From positions 62,001 through 126,000 of the forward strand of contig JAFLVC010000005.1 in the NCBI GenBank assembly GCA_022508505.1: 64,000 nt of DNA. Reading direction: 5' to 3'. Positions within the stretch are counted from its first letter, which is position 1. The number at the start of each line of letters is the position of its first letter. The position numbers were made by a program, and so were the translations under genes. The notes under the pieces are model-generated. The model did not search any database and was not told the DNA's origin. It saw only the letters and a list, made by a program, of their open reading frames with translations. Source of the DNA: Clostridiales bacterium (lineage in GTDB: Bacteria > Bacillota > Clostridia > Christensenellales > Pumilibacteraceae). Positions 60,575 to 64,000 of this stretch are shown here, in pieces.

Positions 60575-62002
60575 TTAAACGTTGATTTCGGGCTCGTACG
60601 GCTCGTACTTTTCGGACTTAAGGAGCGGATCGACGACTGTTTCGATAAACTCGTCCACCTGCTCCGGTGCGCGCCCGACAAAGTTTTCGGGACTTAGGAT
60701 ACTGTCGATTTTATCCTTGACAGCGGCGAACTTGGCGTCGGCCTTGATGCGCTCGATAAGGTCGTTGCGCTCGCCGCGCTCTTTAACCGCTTTTGCACTC
60801 TCCATCGAGTGCTGTCTAATCGCCTCGTGAAGCTCCTGTCTGTCGCCGCCCGCCTTGACGCATTCCATCAATATCTCTTCCGTCGCCATAAAGGGAAGCT
60901 CGTCGTTGATACGCCTTCCGATGACGCCGGGATACACAACGAGGTTTTCTGTAACGTTGATGTAGATGTTGAGCACGCCGTCGAGCGCGAGGAACGCCTG
61001 CGGTATAGTTAGGCGCTTGTTGGCACTGTCGTCGAGCGTGCGCTCAAACCATTGCGTAGACGCGGTTACAGCTTCGTTCATCGGCATGGACATGACAAAG
61101 CGGCTGAGCGCACATATTCTTTCACTGCGCATGGGGTTGCGCTTATATGCCATCGCCGACGAGCCGATCTGAGTCTTTTCAAACGGCTCTTCCACCTCTT
61201 TGAACGACTGCATGATTCGCATATCGTTTGCAAACTTGTACGCGCTCTGCGCTATCTGCGACAAAAGCGACACAACCTGATAGTCGAACTTTCTCGTGTA
61301 CGTCTGACCGCTGACGGCAAAGACGTTTTTGAAGCCCATTTTTTTGACAACCTTTTTTTCAAGCTCGCGCACCTTGCCGCCGTCGCCGTCAAACAGCGAC
61401 AAAAAGCTAGCCTGCGTGCCCGTAGTGCCCTTTACGCCACGCAGTTTATATCCGTTCATCAAGTGCTTTAAGTCCTCAAAATCGAGGCAAAGCTCGTACA
61501 GCCACAGCGTCGCGCGCTTTCCGAGTGTGGTAAGCTGTGCCGGCTGAAGATGGGTATATCCGAGTACAGGCAGGTTTTTGTATGTTTTGGCGAATGTGCG
61601 GAGCTTGTCCATGACTGTCAGCATCTTGCGGCGCACAACCTTGAGCGCGTCGTAAATCTGAATGAGCTCAGCATTGTCGGTGACAAAACAGCTCGTCGCG
61701 CCGAGATGAATTATCGGTTTTGCCGTCTTTGCCTGTTCGCCGAATGCGTGAACATGCGCCATAACGTCGTGGCGCACTATTTTTTCTTCCTGCTGCGCGA
61801 AGTCATAATTGATCTTTTTCGCGTACTTCTTCATTTCGGCGATTTGCGCGTCGCTTATGTCGAGTCCGAGCTCTTTTTCACTCTCGGCTAACGCTATCCA
61901 CAGCTTGCGCCAAAGCCGAAATTTATAGTCGTCCGAGAATATCTCGGCAGTCGCCCTGTCGGCATAACGCGTTATCAGCGGGTTTTCATAAATGTCTTTC
62001 AT
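60575..62002 (-). CDS. purB: Adenylosuccinate lyase
   Basis: A 475-residue fumarase-superfamily lyase that acts twice in purine synthesis (SAICAR to AICAR, adenylosuccinate to AMP). It has the N-terminal NPLITRYADRATAEIFSDDY, HLGATSCFVTDNAELIQIYD, the histidine region GYTHLQPAQLTTLGKR and the superfamily signature GSSAMAYKRNPMRSE with the catalytic serine loop. The ATG at 62002 is chosen for its ACGAGGAGATACAAT ribosome binding site; the longer frame from 62053 is inside the upstream gene. It overlaps the M19 dipeptidase by 17 bases. Confidence 0.97.
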   Translation of the reverse strand: MKDIYENPLITRYADRATAEIFSDDYKFRLWRKLWIALAESEKELGLDISDAQIAEMKKYAKKINYDFAQQEEKIVRHDVMAHVHAFGEQAKTAKPIIHLGATSCFVTDNAELIQIYDALKVVRRKMLTVMDKLRTFAKTYKNLPVLGYTHLQPAQLTTLGKRATLWLYELCLDFEDLKHLMNGYKLRGVKGTTGTQASFLSLFDGDGGKVRELEKKVVKKMGFKNVFAVSGQTYTRKFDYQVVSLLSQIAQSAYKFANDMRIMQSFKEVEEPFEKTQIGSSAMAYKRNPMRSERICALSRFVMSMPMNEAVTASTQWFERTLDDSANKRLTIPQAFLALDGVLNIYINVTENLVVYPGVIGRRINDELPFMATEEILMECVKAGGDRQELHEAIRQHSMESAKAVKERGERNDLIERIKADAKFAAVKDKIDSILSPENFVGRAPEQVDEFIETVVDPLLKSEKYEPYEPEINV

Positions 62003-62789
62003 ATTGTATCTCCTCGTAAAAACGCATAGCGTTTCCGTAAAAAATATTATCAATATCTTTCTGCCTGTATCCGAGCTTGTTCAGTCGGTCTGCTACCCTA
62101 TATAAATCGTCGTAGCTTTTCAAATCTTTCGGAAGATCGACGCTTCCGTTGAAATCGGTTCCCAAGCACAAGCGGTCTATTCCGTAGCTTTGAACGAAGC
62201 CGTCCATGACGTCGGCAAGCTCTGCCGCCGTGTACGCGTCTGTAAACTTGGCCACCGCGCAAAGCCCTATCGGAGCATTTCGCATTACAAGCGCTTTTAT
62301 TTGATCGCCGTCGAGGCTGCGCGGGTGCGAATTGAAGCCTGTATGCGAGCAAATCGGGTGTTTTGCCACATCGAGAGCCGCAAAAAAGCTCTTTTTGTTG
62401 AGGTGCGCCAAATCGACCGCACACGCACAGTTCATGCGCCGAATGGCGCGGCGACCGATTTTAGTAAGATCACCGTCGTCAAGTGCGCCGCCCGCAAATC
62501 GGTTGTTATGATTCCAAGTCAATGAACAGTAAAAGAACTTTGAAAAGTCGAATATTTCGTAGCGCTCGTTTTCGCCTAAGAACCCGATATCCTCTATCGC
62601 TATCGGCTCGTTCAATCCGCTGAGTGCGCCCAAAATATCGGCAACACGTGTCTCTGCATCGACTGTGTCGAACTCGCTCGTCCAAATAGCCGCCGTTACT
62701 TTTCCTTCGCACGCACTTGCGTAGGCATTAAAGCGGGTTTTATCTATCGCAGTCGGAAAATCGTTGTGCAAATCAAATATCATACGCAT
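61986..62789 (-). CDS. Membrane dipeptidase (peptidase M19) family protein
   Basis: A 267-residue TIM-barrel metallopeptidase, shorter than the usual 300-plus residues. Zinc-ligand regions: DLHNDFP at the N-terminus (HxD), LTWNHNNRFAGGALDDGDLT, DLAHLNKKSF, ICSHTGFNSHPRSL and LGTDFNG. The family cleaves dipeptides, often D-containing, although many bacterial members have unknown substrates. No signal peptide, so cytosolic. No clear ribosome binding site; the ATG two codons further in (62783) is an alternative. Overlaps purB by 17 bases. Confidence 0.87.
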   Translation of the reverse strand: MRMIFDLHNDFPTAIDKTRFNAYASACEGKVTAAIWTSEFDTVDAETRVADILGALSGLNEPIAIEDIGFLGENERYEIFDFSKFFYCSLTWNHNNRFAGGALDDGDLTKIGRRAIRRMNCACAVDLAHLNKKSFFAALDVAKHPICSHTGFNSHPRSLDGDQIKALVMRNAPIGLCAVAKFTDAYTAAELADVMDGFVQSYGIDRLCLGTDFNGSVDLPKDLKSYDDLYRVADRLNKLGYRQKDIDNIFYGNAMRFYEEIQYERHL

Positions 62790-62866
62790 ATATACGCTTG
62801 TAATCGACTTGCGGTTACTTCGATTTTAAAGCGACGGCGGATTTGAACTAACACAAAACTCGCTAA

Positions 62867-62897
62867 AATGAAAAGCGCGCCGAGAATATCGACGCGC
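62867..62897 (-). terminator. Terminator after the S1-like gene
   Basis: Stem GCGCGCCGA / TCGACGCGC (62875-62883 with 62889-62897, one wobble) with a 5-base loop, followed on the minus strand by TTTTCATTTT. It ends the S1 transcript 12 bases after the stop. Confidence 0.8.
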
Positions 62898-62908
62898 GGT
62901 TTTGAGTT

Positions 62909-64000
62909 TTAATCTTTTTTCTCGTCGTCGGCGGACTCGTTGACATTCTTGAGAAGGCTCGCGAGTACGTTGTTGTCCGACTTCTCGCTGTAAACGTCGC
63001 TCTCTTCCACCTTTTTGGAAACGGGCTTGGATACGGTAGGCTTAGCATCTTCGAGGCATGCCTTTATGCTGAGCGTCGTCTTGCGGTGAGCCTCGTCGTA
63101 TGCGAGAACCTTGACCTTGACTTCGTCTCCGGGATGAAGAACCTCGTTGATGTCCTTGACGTACGAAGCGGCAGCTTCGGAAACGTGAACCAAACCTTCG
63201 ACGCCCGGCTCAATCTCGACAAACGCGCCGTAAGGAAGAACGCTTATTACCTTGCCGGTTATGACAGAGCCCACGGGATGCTTTTCCATGCACTTGTCAA
63301 ACGGGTGCGGCTGAAGCTCGCGATAGCCAAGCGAAACGCGTTGTTTTTCCCTGTCTGTCTTGAGAACGAGGAAGTCGTACGTCTTGCCTATTTCGAGCAC
63401 CTCGTCCGGAGACTCGATGTGCGAGTACGAAAGATGATCTACGTGCGCAAGGCAATCAATGCCGTCGACGCTTACGAACGCGCCGTACGGGCTGATGCGC
63501 TTGACCTCGCCCGAAACAACAACGTTGGGCTTGACATTTTCCCAGAATATCTCGGCACGCTTATCTTTTTCGTCCTTCTCTTCTTGGAGAATGACGCGCT
63601 GCGACGCTACGATCTTGTGTCCGATGTCGTCGATGTCGAGCGCACGGAGCCTAAGCGTTTTGCCGACGAACTTTTTGAGGTCTGGAACGAATTTAAGGCG
63701 TATCTGCGACGCGGGAACGAAAACACGGTACGTCCCGAGCGATCCGGTAAGTCCGCCCTTAATGTCCTTTTTGACGGTCATCTCAAAGGTCTCGCCGTTG
63801 CGAATCTGATCGACCGCTTCGTCGGTCTTGCGCATGAGATCGGCACGACGCTTGGAAAGAAGCACGCAACCGATTGCGTCGTCGCGCTTTTTGATGACAA
63901 TTGCCAATATCTCCGAGCCGACAGGATAGTCCTCGGGCTTATACTCGCCGTCCTCGCAGACCTCGTCTTTGTCGATGAAACCGTCGTTCTTGCCGCCGAT
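62909..64000 (-). CDS. rpsA: Ribosomal protein S1 homologue (5' cut by window)
   Basis: 363 residues are visible; the frame is open to the window edge, so the N-terminus is missing. The TTG at 63907 is an internal leucine, not the start. The end of one S1 domain is followed by three more: one around GGLTGSLGTYRVFVPASQI, one with VKRISPYGAFVSVDGIDC and LAHVDHLS, one with GKVISVLPYGAFVEIEPG and VEGLVHVSEA, then a charged tail. It binds RNA, as S1 does in translation initiation. Fusion with IspH, known in some Clostridia, cannot be checked here. Confidence 0.88.
   Translation of the reverse strand: MGGKNDGFIDKDEVCEDGEYKPEDYPVGSEILAIVIKKRDDAIGCVLLSKRRADLMRKTDEAVDQIRNGETFEMTVKKDIKGGLTGSLGTYRVFVPASQIRLKFVPDLKKFVGKTLRLRALDIDDIGHKIVASQRVILQEEKDEKDKRAEIFWENVKPNVVVSGEVKRISPYGAFVSVDGIDCLAHVDHLSYSHIESPDEVLEIGKTYDFLVLKTDREKQRVSLGYRELQPHPFDKCMEKHPVGSVITGKVISVLPYGAFVEIEPGVEGLVHVSEAAASYVKDINEVLHPGDEVKVKVLAYDEAHRKTTLSIKACLEDAKPTVSKPVSKKVEESDVYSEKSDNNVLASLLKNVNESADDEKKD

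Noticed and set aside
63905-63907. TTG as the start of the S1-like gene
   Set aside because: The frame continues upstream to the window edge with sensible S1-like sequence, so this is an internal codon.

Overview
This window is chromosomal DNA from an endospore-forming member of the Bacillota, most likely class Clostridia. The grounds are sporulation genes (spoIIAA-spoIIAB-sigF, spoVAC-spoVAD-spoVAE, yunB, a CotH-type kinase, a YtxC-like protein), a Phe T-box leader, TTGACA/TATAAT-type promoters with 17-base spacers, and a SCIFF ranthipeptide locus inside the Sec genes, which is a clostridial hallmark. Superoxide reductase and acetate kinase/phosphotransacetylase fit an anaerobic fermenter. 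The species cannot be named from the sequence. I see no prophage, insertion sequence, CRISPR array or rRNA.

Layout, plus-strand part (1-20.8 kb): the end of dnaK, then dnaJ, ackA, a ComF-type phosphoribosyltransferase, rny, a GNAT acetyltransferase, spoIIAA-spoIIAB-sigF, galE-galM, spoVAC-spoVAD-spoVAE, yunB, and a T-box-controlled operon pheS-pheT-U32 peptidase-mutS2. From 20.8 to 22.4 kb a small minus-strand pair (tmcAL plus an unknown gene) interrupts. The plus strand resumes with pta-prmA-rsmE-mtaB and a class A penicillin-binding protein to 28.7 kb.

Layout, minus-strand part (28.7-64 kb, listed by coordinate): an eight-gene overlapping operon read from hinT through two unknown proteins with Spo0A-C-like signatures, a response regulator, a histidine kinase, a membrane protein and a cysteine desulfurase to thiI; cotH; eno; a reduced desulfoferrodoxin; the operon miaB-mutS-mutL-miaA-PLP lyase; recJ-relA-MBL hydrolase-hemZ; the Sec/SCIFF cluster yajC-TIGR04086-scfA-scfB-secD-secF; a YtxC-like gene; a plus-strand tRNA cluster (Val, Cys, Leu); purB with an M19 dipeptidase; and a ribosomal protein S1 homologue cut by the window end.

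Functional themes are protein folding and export (DnaK/J, Sec, SCIFF), tRNA charging and modification (PheST, TmcAL, MtaB, MiaA, MiaB, ThiI with its sulfur donor), mismatch repair and recombination (MutS, MutL, MutS2, RecJ), stringent response (RelA) and forespore development. The least explained parts are the pair of Spo0A-C-like proteins in the hinT operon, a dnaK-dnaJ structured spacer, a hairpin that is both terminator-like and carries a ribosome binding site upstream of the TIGR04086 gene, and a MutS2 whose Smr domain lacks its usual catalytic motif.
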